DNA from: Tillus elongatus
Lineage: Eukaryota > Arthropoda > Insecta > Coleoptera > Cleridae
Reading direction: 5' to 3'
NCBI GenBank assembly: GCA_964006375.1
Contig: OZ023268.1
Coordinates: 81,170,335 to 81,234,334 of the forward strand
DNA: 64,000 bases
Numbering within the stretch: position 1 is the stretch's first letter; each line of letters begins with the position of its first letter. This document shows, piece after piece, positions 33,135 through 44,218 of the stretch. Under the pieces are notes generated by a model. The model was not told the origin of the DNA and searched no databases. It was given only the letters and a program-made list of their open reading frames with translations. The translations under genes were made by a program, and so were the position numbers.

Positions 33135-33478
33135 AGAACCTCGGTGGTTCAGGGGTAAGAACGTGTGCCTCTAAACCGAAGGGTACTGGGTTCGATCCCA
33201 GGGTACTCCTTTCACTTTTTCAGTACAAACTGTAAAATTAACATCAACCGAGGTTCTGGCATTGTATTTGAGCAAGTTGAATGTCTGCACGTTCCGCCCT
33301 TCGGAGGGGGCGTAAAGCCGTCCGTCCCGTGTCCATGCGATGTTGGGCACGATAAAGATCCTTACCCTCCTTACTGAAAGGCAGGGGTTCGGCAACATTT
33401 CCAGGATAGTGAGGTGAAACTGCTCCCTGGCGTCGGTGATTGGCCATAGTCGCGGAAATAGGCCGACGTTAAAAAAAA
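33135..33478 (+). mobile_element. SINE (tRNA-head family), copy 3, with 14 bp TSD
   Basis: The best-preserved copy. The head CCTCGGTGGTTCAGGGGTAA holds the A box region and GGGTTCGATCCC the B box (33189-33200). The body is GTCCATGCGATGTTGGGCAC and the tail GGAAATAGGCCGACGTT plus an A-run. A perfect target duplication AGCAACACCATATA flanks it (33121-33134 and 33479-33492). Confidence 0.92.
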
Positions 33479-33524
33479 AGCAACACCATATAGTGGAGTG
33501 TACATACAATAAGCCTAAGTCACA

Positions 33525-33668
33525 ATGCTACAATCTCGGTAGATTTTAGGTTGCAGTTCGTACTGCTAAAAGATTTTTTAGCATAGTGTCAAGTGAAGAG
33601 AATCTAACCCAGATTACCGGTTTAATAATATAGACCAACTCTCTGGCCGCTGAGCCACCGAGACTGCA
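33525..33668 (-). repeat. tRNA-like SINE head, partial
   Basis: Minus strand: GTCTCGGTGGCTCAGCGGCC (A-box region) and GGGTTAGATTC (degenerate B box). No family tail follows. Confidence 0.5.
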
Positions 33669-33730
33669 AAAGTAAGGCATCATAAAACGACTTGGGCTTT
33701 GCCAAGTTAATGTGATCATTAGATACCTCT

Positions 33731-34081
33731 ATTACAGCCTCGATGGTCCAGTAGTAACGACGTGTGCCTCTGGGCCCAAAGTTCCTGGATCCGATTCCCA
33801 GCAGAAACGTCAAATTATGTTTGAGTACATAGGTACTATAAATTAACATCAATCGAGGTTGTGGCATTGTGTTTGAGCCAGTTGAATGTCTACACGTTCC
33901 GCCCTTCGTACGGGGCTTAAAGCCGTTCGTCTCGTATACCATGCAATGTTGAGCACGTTAAAGAACGCTACCTCCCTTACAGAGGGTAGGGGGTTCGGTA
34001 AAATTTCCAGGCTAGTGAGGTGAAACTTCTCACTGGAGTTGGTGATTGTACATAGTAGAGGAAATAGGCCGAAGTTAAAAA
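33731..34081 (+). mobile_element. SINE (tRNA-head family), copy 4, with 10 bp TSD
   Basis: Head CCTCGATGGTCCAGTAGTAA, B box degenerate (GGATCCGATTCCC), family body and tail present. AGATACCTCT flanks it at 33721-33730 and 34082-34091. Confidence 0.88.
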
Positions 34082-34091
34082 AGATACCTCT

Positions 34092-35019
34092 GGATTATTA
34101 ACTGTTATGTACAATTTAAGGAGACCCTTAACAAATATTTGTGTACTGAATACAGATGCATGACTACTTATCTGGCTTTGCAGGTTTTTACTTCTCTGTA
34201 ACCGGTTTCGCGTATTACGGCATCGTCAGACAGCAGAAAAATGTATTTTTATGCGCATTGCTGACAGCTATCAATAAAAATCCGTCTCCACGTTATGAGG
34301 AGAAGGCAAACGCTTGCGAAGCCAGAGGAGCAGTCTCTACATCTGTATTTAGTATAGAACGGTTCTACCAAGTAAGGGCAACAACAATTAATGAAATATT
34401 TGTATTTTATTTGAATATTATTAATCCATTAATACGAAAAATGTTTAACCAGAACGAGAAGAACTAATACATTTTATCCTGTATGTGTTCGAAAATTATT
34501 TCACTAATGGTCAATTCGCTGATGGTTTAGTGTCGTTGTAAGGAAAAAATAAATAGTTTTAAAATGTCTGTTTTACGATTTGAAAATGAACATAACCACT
34601 TAATAGTCAAAATTATGGAAGTTCTAGAAATTCCACTATGTAAGTCTTCCGTTCACGATTCACAGCAATGATAATGAATTTGACGATTTCCCTTTTGTGT
34701 TCTAACAAAGAAAGTAAAACGGTTCAGGCTTTGACATCACTTTTTATGATGAATATTTTTCTATAAACAACGACCCCCAATTGTCTTCTGTTTATTCAAT
34801 ACTTCCCATTAACTTTCATTTTTCTTATAGCAGTAATATTAGATTTTACTTGTAGAGGCTGAACATTTCTCTTTGCTCCAAAGCTAGGCAGCAAATTTTA
34901 TATAGAGCTGTGATAATATTTTTGTTATAGTTAAATATTAGGTCGTTGCAAATAGCTAACAAATATGAGAGACTTAGATTAGACTAGGTTATCTACCAAT
35001 ACAAATAGTAGACAATGTT
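34092..35019. other. Unassigned stretch
   Basis: One 103-codon open frame at 34156-34467 has no recognisable motif, start context or splice partners. I do not call it a gene. Confidence 0.35.
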
Positions 35020-35250
35020 CGGTCACACTCCCTTATTCACCAAACTTAACGTTTTCAGACTACCACCTGTTTTCACCTGTTTTCAAGCCTTAAAAATACA
35101 TCGACAGGCCAGGCGATGGTGTCGAAGCCAGTGTGGATATTTATGCTATAAATAGGGACGTATGAATCACTTACAAAATACAATTAATGATTTTATTTCA
35201 GCGGAAATTTTAGCAGAATTAAGAAGAGACCTAACAAATGACTTTTAGAA
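35020..35250 (+). pseudogene. Mariner transposase C-terminal fragment
   Basis: Frames read HSPLFTKLNVFRLPPVF or, shifted, SPYSPNLTFSDYHLF, a decayed mariner SPDLAPSDY signature, then FISAEILAELRRDLTNDF and a stop. The rest of the element is absent. Confidence 0.55.
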
Positions 35251-35267
35251 AAAACTTAAAGATGAGC

Positions 35268-35529
35268 TAAAAGTCTGCACGCAGCAAGTGCGTTATGGTA
35301 GTGAATTTTGATAGAATAGATATGACACCAAACATTTTTTTAAATTAAATGTTTATAACTTTTTTCTTGTAACACAGAGATTTTAATATATAGTTCACTT
35401 TTTATAACGTAAACTTACTTACATCTTAGATTTTAAAAATCTCGAAAGAAAACCCAAAATTATCCCGACAAACCTGGTCCGATTTTCCTGGCTAACGAAC
35501 TTACACACACACGCGCACATGCACACACT

Positions 35530-35618
<89 letters not shown>
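35268..35618 (+). repeat. Family B 5' part with (TA)n
   Basis: Starts AGTCTGCACGCAGCAAGTGC at 35270 and keeps TGGTCCGATTTTCCTGGC. It runs into a CA-rich tract and the TA run 35532-35618. The other half is missing. Confidence 0.8.
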
Positions 35619-35621
<3 letters not shown>

Positions 35622-36339
35622 CACCTGCGCATTCTTAAGAGAATATTTTGGTACCTATAATTGTATCTTTGATAAGCGAAACTGATTTCATATAGTTTAT
35701 ACAGGTACATTTGAGGTGAAGTAATAAACCCGTCAAAACGGCAAAGAACCACAAATCTCAATGGGGTGCGATACGTTTTTTTAGCAAAGGTTACGAATTA
35801 TATTAAATTGTTATCGAAACAAAAGTAAGGTTTTATGGTAAGAAGTAAGAATATTGTATTACTATACTATAGTCCCCGTATTAATAAATTATGAAATTTC
35901 ATATTACCTTAAATTAAATTAAATGTATAAATTATGAGTGAATTCCACTTTCTACGCCTATGATCGTTGCTGTAATAGTGCTTTGAGTTGTTAAATTTTG
36001 GGATTTAAAAGGATAAACAATGGATGGAGACCCTAAGTTTATCACTGTGTTTCAAAAGCGATACATTGTCAGAATCAGGTAAATTTTTACCTGGTTTTTC
36101 TTAAAAGATCCAAGTGCCGCTTTCATACAAAAAGGCTTATATTATTCTAAGTAAATTTGATGTATTACTCCGCCTCAAAAGGATATACCTTATAGCTATT
36201 TTAAGATTTTGATTTTTAAGTAACCATACATTTTTGGTGGTTGCGATTTTTTGTAAAAAATATTTATTTACTTGTTCACTAAATGAAAATAGTAAGCTAG
36301 TTCGGCTGTTTTTGTAGCCTGTATTCTAAAACAGTTTAC
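35619..36339. other. Unassigned stretch, possibly Penelope-related
   Basis: AT-rich and lies directly upstream of a Penelope-like RT fragment. No motif of its own. Confidence 0.35.
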
Positions 36340-37262
36340 TAAGGATAACGCCAATGCGGCAAAATAACAAAAAAACTATTAACTTTTTAATGGATGTAAA
36401 AATCAGTCCATTTAAATTGAACAATAAAAAATTTATAAGCAGAATGAAGGCATTCCTATGGGTAACGTTGTTTTCTTTATTAGCAAACATATTTATGGAA
36501 AACTTAAAAACACAAATATTAACCTTTTTTTTTTTGTTCCCTCAGGGCTCGTCCGCGGCCTTGCCGCCCCGATAGCACCGCAACCCTTGGTTGATTGTGC
36601 ATACCCCTAGTCTTACTCCACCCATTCCAAAATCACTGTGCCTTGAACTAGTCTGCACAGCGATTGGTAGGGTGAAGTTTTATATTGCTCTGTCTCCGGT
36701 CTAGAGTGACCGTAGATCAGTTGTCTTTTCCGGTCCAGAGCTATACACTCGCACAAGATGTGCTGGGCTGATTCCTCCCCCTCGCCGCAGAGTCTGCATG
36801 CGAGGTCCCCTTCGAACCGCCCCATTTTATGTAGGTGTTTCTTGACGGCCATGTGTCCCGTCAAGAGACCTGTTGTGTTTCTGAGCTGCCCAGAGCCGGT
36901 TCTGGTCCCATAAATGGTTCTGCTGACCCTCTCTTCGCGAGACTGTCAGCTTCTTCATTGCCTTTGACCCCCGAGTGACCCGGCACCCAGATGAGGGTCA
37001 CCTCATTCTGCCCAGCCAGGTCGCTCGTCTCGTCTCGGCACTCACTCACCAGCCAGGAATTTACCCGTGGGCTACTTAGTGCCTTAAGGGCTGCCTGGCT
37101 GTCTGTGGCTATGAGGATCCGCTTGTTGGTGTAGCCCCTCCTCTTGTTCTCCCGCACACAGTGCAGGAATATTAACCTTAAGAGTTTCACATAATATTGT
37201 ATTTTCCTCTAGTTATGTAAATAATATTTTAGCTAGGATCTTCAAAAACCGATCCACAAGGA
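36340..37262 (+). pseudogene. Penelope-like reverse transcriptase fragment, split by a LINE
   Basis: Two neighbouring frames read KQNEGIPMGN and LLANIFMENLKTQIL (36435-36520). After the LINE insertion (36525-37167) the text resumes in register with LRVSHNIVFSSSYVNNILA (37177-37235). The order QxxGxPMGx, LANIFME, YVDD is that of Penelope-like RTs. Here YVDD has become YVNN. Confidence 0.65.
36525..37167 (-). pseudogene. RH-A LINE, 5'-truncated copy with 12 bp TSD
   Basis: Minus strand: HCVRENKRRGYTNKRILI, ATDSQAALKALSSP, VPGHSGVKGNEEADSLAK (RNase H end intact), a 157 bp deletion relative to the copy at 664-820, then TGHMAVKKHLHKMGRFEGDL and the CRLCGEGEESAQHILCEC zinc knuckle, the 3' UTR and a poly(A) tail (T-run at 36525-36535). 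The target duplication AATATTAACCTT lies at 36515-36526 and 37168-37179. Confidence 0.92.
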
Positions 37263-37264
37263 AG

Positions 37265-39215
37265 AGCAGCCGAGGCCTTTGCAGTCAGAAATTCTTTAGC
37301 CAATATGGTTCAGCAACCTACTTACTTTCCTCGCATCCCAACACACAGCTCAAATGCCTTGGATCTCCTTCTTACTACAAATCCTGACTGCTATAAGATA
37401 TCAGTCACCACCCCTCTGGGTCGCTCAGACCACGGCATGGTCACTGCTTCCTGCGCAATGCAACCCGAGGTCACACAGTCATCACACCCACGTATCGTTT
37501 GGCACTATAACTCCGCGAACTGGGACGAAATGCGAGATTACTTTTCCTCATTTCCATGGGCGTCTGTCTGCTTCTCTCATCCTGACCCCTATGATATCTC
37601 ACAAAACGTCACCGAAATTATCCAAGCTGGCATGGAATTATTTATTCCACGTACACAAAAAACCTCTGCAGCCACTCAAAAACCCTGGTTCTCTAAATCC
37701 TGTGACAAGGCCAGATTGAAAAGGTCAAAGCTCACAAAAAGCTTCTACACAATCCCAGTCAAGAAAAACGTCAAGCATTTAACGACGCAAGAAACAGCTA
37801 TGTCCGCATTCTTTCTGAGGCAAAAACTCGTTTAATAACCACATCAAAAACAAAGTCCTCTTAAGCTCCAACGGCAGCAAGCCCTTCTGGACGCTTGCTA
37901 AATCTATTGGGAATAATTTTTGCAAGAGCACGTTCCCACCTCTTGTCTCAGGGGATGAAATTGTTTCTACCGCCCTGAGCAAGGCTGAACTTTTTGCCTC
38001 GTTGTTCGCCGGCAATTCTACTCTCAACCCACCTCCAAATGTTCAACCACCAACAGTCCCCAATGTCGCGCATAAAATGACGGATATCATTTTCAAAACT
38101 AAAAAGGTACGAAAGACGCTCTCTTCTCTCAATACCAGGAAATCCTCTGGCCTTGACGAGATCCCAGCAATTGTTCTCAAAAAATGCGCTTGCTCCTGTC
38201 CTGACTCGGCTGTTTCAGACATCTTACAATAGAGGCATATTCCCTAGTAACTGGAAAACTGCTTGAATACAGCCCGTCCCCAAGAAAGGATCCAAAGCGC
38301 TTCCTAGCAACTACAGGCCTATTTCTCTCCTTTCAGTCGTCTCTAAAGTGATGGAAAAGTATATAAACACCGAATTACTAAAATTTATTGAAAAACACAG
38401 TCTAATCCACGACAGGCAGTATGGATTCCGTCAGCGCAGATCAACTGCCGACCTCCTTTCCCTTGTCATCCATTCTTGGAAGAAGTCTATGGAACTACAC
38501 GGTGAATCCCAGATTGTCGCTCTAGACATATCCAAGGTCCAGGTCTGGCACGTAGCGCTGCTTAATAAACTACCGGCCTATGGCCTACCACCAAGACTCT
38601 GTACGTGGACAGCAAATTTTCTCTAAACTATCCAATTAATGCAGGAGTTCCTCAAGGTTCGGCTTTAGCCCCTACTTTGTTTCTTCTCCACATCAATGAC
38701 CTCTCTAGCACATCCAACCCAGTTCACAGTTACGCGGACGACAGCACCCTCCACTCAAATATTCAATATTCTAAGCCTGTCTCTTTAGCCCAATTAGATG
38801 AGGATCGCAAACTCATGGAGGGTTCTATCTCCGTGTATCTCCAAGAAATATTAGACTTGGGAAGTATAAATCTTGTACAATACAACCCCATCAAATCACA
38901 GTCTTGCTTTCTTTCTCATAAGAGATACACCAGCCCTAGACCCATCACAATAAAGAACCAAGTTATTCAAAGTAATGGGTCCTTTTCACTTGTTGGCATT
39001 TCTGTGGATCGAAATGTCAATTGGCACCAACATGTCACATCAATTGCAGAATTCCTTGCCGGCACATGTTTTTCCTTCTCCCCCGAACCTCCAAACCTTC
39101 AAATCCAGAATCTAGAATTAACAAGTTGCCTCTTTCCTCCTTGTCGAAACCCACGGTACGATAGTATTTAGGCAGTAAGCCCTCGTGGTGTGTTGTTGAA
39201 ATTTAAAAAAAAATT
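37265..39215 (+). pseudogene. CR1/jockey-like LINE copy c
   Basis: Begins in the endonuclease C-terminus (LDLLLTT; GRSDHGMV with catalytic SDH intact, about 37420) and runs through SRKPWFSK-like linker sequence and the RT: LNTRKSSGLDEIPAIVLKK, YRPISLLSVVSKVMEKY, RQYGFRQRRSTADLLS, VPQGSALAPTLFLLHINDLS and SYADDSTLHSN (near 38735). Frameshifts and stops occur at several points. An internal deletion joins SIAE directly to the sequence encoding FLAGTCF (39049), removing most of the C-terminal region. It ends in TGTTGTTGAAATTTAAAAAA. Confidence 0.9.
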
Positions 39216-40139
39216 AAAAGAAATAAAAATAAAAGCTCTTAATTCAAAAACCATAAAAAGTTTTTTGAACATAATTTACGAAACACCTTATTCCCAATAA
39301 AAATATTTCTTTCATTACCACAATTTGCTGATTACCAAAGGCAAAATCATTTCCCAGCAATTTAAAACAATCCCCCAGCTTACTAGGTAACTACTCTGCA
39401 AAGCCCTGACATTTCAATATATTGGATCCGGCAACGTCGCGCACGACTAACTGTATTATTCAAGACCCGATACTCCCGTACCTAATAGAGATAATGCGCC
39501 CACACTTTCATAATCCTCATAGCTACCCAAAATTTCTGAAAGAAAACAACTAATAAATTAATCAGCTTTTCCGCAAGAATCCGATTAACCTGAGCCGAAA
39601 ACAAGAAGAAACCGTGTTCAACCACGTATTCCAACGAATATTTGGTACGTGACCATTTCCATGCATTACAGAAAGAGACGGCTGCAAACTGCAATAATAA
39701 TGAAACTTTATCAACCAGCAGACACCGTTGGGCATAGATGTGGGACTCGAAAAGGCATGATGGTTGGATTCCCTGGAGAAATCGGCCGTTTATTATGCAG
39801 GGTATTGAATTTAAGAAATTATACTAGAGTTATTGATTCTTCGTTTACAGCTCCGTATATCATGGCTAACGTCATAAAAATTATAACGTGTAGCCGTTGT
39901 TTCTACAATAAAATTTTCCACAAGAAAAGCACTTAAAAAATGTAGGTAGCCCAATTATATTTAAACCAGATCACGTTGCATTTGAACATCGCCGAATGTT
40001 AAATCCTTATTTGAGGTCAACATTTTTAAATGATGGTTACTTAAGACATTTTGTAATAATTGGCCGTAATTCGTCATCTCGGAGAAGACATTAAATAACA
40101 GATCTCCCGTAGATATATGGTGTTATATCCATTAAAGAT
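39216..40139. other. Unassigned stretch
   Basis: No recognised gene or repeat. The 95-codon frame at 39649-39936 lacks motifs. Confidence 0.35.
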
Positions 40140-40279
40140 CAAAACCCTTTTAGTGAATTTTCTTTAAAAAAATTCACTAATGAGGAGATCGCGACTTTGG
40201 GATTTGAAAACATTTCTTCAAATGAGCGCGAACTAGGACCCCTAGAACTCATATCCTCGGTCAGTTAGAATTTTTATAT

Positions 40280-40358
<79 letters not shown>
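40140..40358 (-). repeat. Family B 3' part with (TA)n, inverted
   Basis: Hairpin TTAGTGAATTTTCTTTAAAA and complement at 40149-40180, the AGATCGCGACTTTGGG, GAGCGCGAACTAGGACC and GTCAGTTAGAATTTTTATAT blocks, then the TA run 40283-40358. Confidence 0.85.
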
Positions 40359-40359
<1 letters not shown>

Positions 40360-40486
40360 TGGTATCCCACGACGACCGCCTGGGATCGATTTTTCGGAAA
40401 CTGGCCTTTGGAAAATTTTGAAAATTTGACATCTTACTGAAGTCGATAGGGGCAACTCAACAAAAATATTTTCAAGATGGTGGCGC
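40359..40486 (+). repeat. Dispersed repeat family D, copy 1
   Basis: TTACTGAAGTCGATAGGGGC and CAAGATGGTGGCGC match the inverted arms at 43398-43656. Confidence 0.7.
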
Positions 40487-42030
40487 TTTTTTTTAATTTC
40501 AACAACACACCACGAGGGCTTACAGCCTAAATACTATCGTACCGTGGGTGTCGATAAGGAGGAAAGAGGCAGCTTGTTAATTCTGGACTTGAAGGTTTGG
40601 TGGTTCGGAGGAGAAGGAAAAACATGTGCCGGCAAGGAGTTCCACGGGACAAAAGAGCGGGCATAACAAGATGTTCTATGTCTGGTGACCTGGACAGTAA
40701 AAGGGTGCATTCGCTACGTTCCCTTGGTAGATCTGTTGGGGACAGCAGGTGGAGTAACTATGGAAGAAAGCTCCTCTGAGCAGTGCCCGTGCAGATATCT
40801 ATAAAAGAGAGAGAGAGAGAGAGAGATAGAGAGAGGGGTCACAGACGGCACGTCGGTGGGCAAGAAATGGCAGCCTTTGGGTGAGGGTAGGGTCACCGAT
40901 GAGACGTATAGCTCCCTTCTGAATGGAGTCCAGGATAGCGAGTGTAGAAGCGGCAGCGGCACCCCAGATGTGGCAGCAGTATTCGAGGTTTGGTCTTATT
41001 TGTGAAGTATATAAGGTATAGAGATTAGCTGGTGAAAAGTATTTGAGAGTCTGGAAGAGGAAACCTAATTTCTTAGCAGCCGCTTCTGCAATTGATGTTA
41101 CATGTTGGTGCCAATTGAGATTTCGATCCACAGAAATGCCAACAAGTGAAAACGAATCATTACTTTGAATAACTTGGTTGTTTATTGTGATGGGTCTAAG
41201 GCTGGTGTATCTCTTATGAGAAAGAAAGCAAGACTGTGATTTGGTGGGGTTGAATTGTACAAGATTTCTACTTCCCCAGTCTAATATTTTTTGGAGATCC
41301 ACGGAGATAGAACCCTCCATGAATCTACGATCCTCATCTAATTGGGCTAAAGAGACAGGCTTGGAATATTGTATATTTGAGTGGAGGGTGCTGTCGTCCG
41401 CGTAACTGTGAACTGGGTTGGATGTGCTAGAGAGGAGGCCATTGATGTGGAGAAGAAACAAAGTAGGGGCTAAAGCTTAACCTTGAGGAACTCCTGCATT
41501 AATTGGATACAGTTTAGAGGAATGGCCATCCACGACAACAGAAATGCTCCGGTTGGAGAGGAAATTTGCTGTCCACGTACGGAGTTTTGGTGGTAGGCCA
41601 TAGGCCGGTCGTTTATTAAGCAGCGCTGCGTGCCAGACCTGGTCGCATGCTTTGGATATGTCTAGAGCGTCAATCTGGGATTCGCTGTGTAGTTCCATAG
41701 ACTTGTTCCAAGAATGGATGAGAAAGGAAAGGAGGTCGGCAGTTGATCTGCGCTGACGGAATCCATACTGCCTGTCGTGGAGTAGACTGTGTTTTTCAAG
41801 AAATTTTAGTAATTCGGTGTTTATATACTTTTCCATCACTTTAGAGACGACTGAAAGGAGAGAAATAGGCCTGTAGTTACTAGGAAGCGCTTTCGATCCT
41901 TTCTTGGGGACGGGTTAAACTCGAGCAGTTTTCCAGTTACTAGGGAATATGCCTCTATTGTAAGATGTATGAAACAGACGAGTCAGGACAGAAGCAAGTT
42001 TTGGTGCGCATTTTTTGAGAACAATTGCTC
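40487..42030 (-). pseudogene. CR1/jockey-like LINE copy d (5'-truncated)
   Basis: Two minus-strand frames: 41839-41477 (KFLEKHSLLHDRQYGFRQRR, DISKACDQVWHAALLNKRP, GVPQG) and 41461-40799 (SYADDSTLHSN with palm Asp pair intact, QFNPTKSQSCFLSHKRYTS, IRPNLEYCCHIWGAAAAS). A stop separates them at GVPQG/LALAPT. A GA-rich tract (40808-40835) then breaks the frame. It ends in the family tail at 40487. Confidence 0.9.
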
Positions 42031-42031
42031 A

Positions 42032-43265
42032 ATCTCAAATTGTATGTCAAAAATGACGTTTGCAGACCTAAACGATTTCTCCTATATAAAACCCTTTATC
42101 ATTTAATTGGATTTGATTTCCTTGTAGAAGGGGATCTACTTTAGTGGCCTGTGGTGTTATTTAGATAATAAATAAATAGTCAAAATCAAAAACTCACATT
42201 GAAAATTGATTTAAAAAATCGTTAGGAGTGTTTTTTTTCAAATGAAAACGCGCTATTTTTATAATTTTATCTTATTCGGCATTAAAAAACGGGGTAACTT
42301 TGTATAAGGTTGTCTATGCCAAAAATTTGACGTTTTCGAAATATTGGCAATTTAACATTTTTATATTGCAAAACTGTTATACGGCTTTAAGTTTTGTTGT
42401 TAGTTAGCCATGACGGCGCCTCCCGTTAAAACAAAACCATCGCGCACTACAGAAACGTCACTATTTGTGGTCATTTCACAAATATTTATTACTAATAATC
42501 GGTGCGATTAAATTATACACAGGAGGATTATTTAAATTTGTTTATTATCTACGGAGAATGTAACAAAGTTTTATCAAGAACATGCCAGATATTTACTGAC
42601 AGATATCCAGATAAACAGAATCCGTCATGAAACAGTGTTCGGCGAATGATAGAAAATTACCACGCTTTTGGCACCGTCAAGGCAAAAATGTATTTATCTT
42701 GCATGTTCTTTATAAAACTCTTACATCCCCATAGATAGTAAACAAATTTAAATAATCTTCGTGGGTATAATCCAGTCGCCCCGGCATGATTTTAATTAAT
42801 AATTGTCAAGTGACAACAAATAGTGACGTTTCTGTAGTGCTGGATAGTTTCCTTTTAACGCGCGTCGCCGTTATGGCTAACTAACAACAAAATTTAAAGC
42901 CGTATAACATTTTTACAATATAAAAATGTTAAATTGCTAATATTTCGAAAACTACAAATTTTTGGCATAGACAACCTTATACAAAATTACCCTGTTTTTT
43001 AATGCTGAATAAGATAAAATTATAAAAATATGGGGTTTCCATTTGAAAAAAAAATACTTCTAACGATTTTTTCAAATCAATTTTTTAATGTGCGTTTTTG
43101 ATCACGCTGCATTTATTTATTATCAAAATAACATCACAGCCCACTAAAGTAAATCACCTTCTACAAGGAAATCAAATCCAATTAAATGATAAAGGCTTTC
43201 ATATAGGAGAAATTGACAGTTATGTTGAGGACTGCAAACGTCATTTTTGACATAAAATTTGAGAT
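42032..43265. mobile_element. Foldback element with ~520 bp inverted arms
   Basis: The left arm (42032 to about 42556) and right arm (about 42733 to 43265) are inverted copies from ATCTCAAATT... (left edge) to ...AATTTGAGAT (right edge). They share ATGTCAAAAATGACGTTTGC, TTAATTGGATTTGATTTCCT and TAAGGTTGTCTATGCC. Inner arm ends share GATTATTTAAATTTGTTTA. The 175 bp centre plus inner arms encode YPDKQNPS and an IENYHAFGTVKAKM-like remnant, resembling a mariner transposase N-terminus. No ORF. Confidence 0.85.
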
Positions 43266-43397
43266 ATGTCAAAAACGGCTGGACTTAGGTATAGGACATT
43301 ATGCATAAAAGGTGTCTAAAATTTCGCGTGTTATCTAAAAATGCAATAATATGTAGGGTGTCCTATTTAAAATAAGCAAGTTAACATCAACACCCTG

Positions 43398-43656
<259 letters not shown>

Positions 43657-44119
43657 ATTGTGGGAAAGCCGTCAGTTGCAAAATAAAACTCTTTATTAAA
43701 AGCCGAGCTTTCGAAAAAGTTTATTCCATTCTCAAGGCTACAACATGGAAAGGAAAAAGTTTACAATTTACTTAGGAAAAATATAAAAGTTTAAAATACT
43801 TACATCTAACGTGAGTTTTACTATAACTAAGTATGAAAAAACAAACATGAAAAAAACCGTTTTTTTTTAATTTGACTGAAGTCGAAAAGTGTCAAACTGA
43901 CATATGAAGCTAACAATTGTCTGTTTGAATCTGTTTTTTGTTTTTGTCTAGGAAATATAAATATAAATCTTTAAGTTTATTAAATTGTCGTTAAAAGTAA
44001 TTTCAAATTCTTCTAAACACATTCTTTTATTACTTAAGGTTTCACAGTGTAAAATAGAAACATCACTAAAATTTATATTGTGGCCAGTAAATAACACTAT
44101 TACCGTCACGAAAACTTAA

Positions 44120-44122
<3 letters not shown>
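43657..44122. other. Unassigned stretch
   Basis: Contains AAGCCGAGCTTTCGAAAAAG (43699), reminiscent of retroelement terminal repeats but not assignable. Confidence 0.35.
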
Positions 44123-44200
<78 letters not shown>

Positions 44201-44218
44201 TATATAGATAGATAGATA
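44123..44218. repeat. (TA)n then (GATA)n microsatellite
   Basis: A TA run to about 44206 (one C), then GATA repeats up to the mariner edge. Confidence 0.95.

Noticed and set aside
34156..34467. 103-codon ORF as a host gene
   Set aside because: No motif, no splice partners and no supporting context; the length is compatible with chance.
39425..39450. Third 5S rRNA-like fragment (CAACGTCGCGCACGACTAAC)
   Set aside because: Only about 20 bases match and the C-box region is not conserved; too short to call.
42032..43265. Two independent insertions in opposite orientation
   Set aside because: The arms are matched from outer tip to inner edge around a small centre, as expected of one foldback element.
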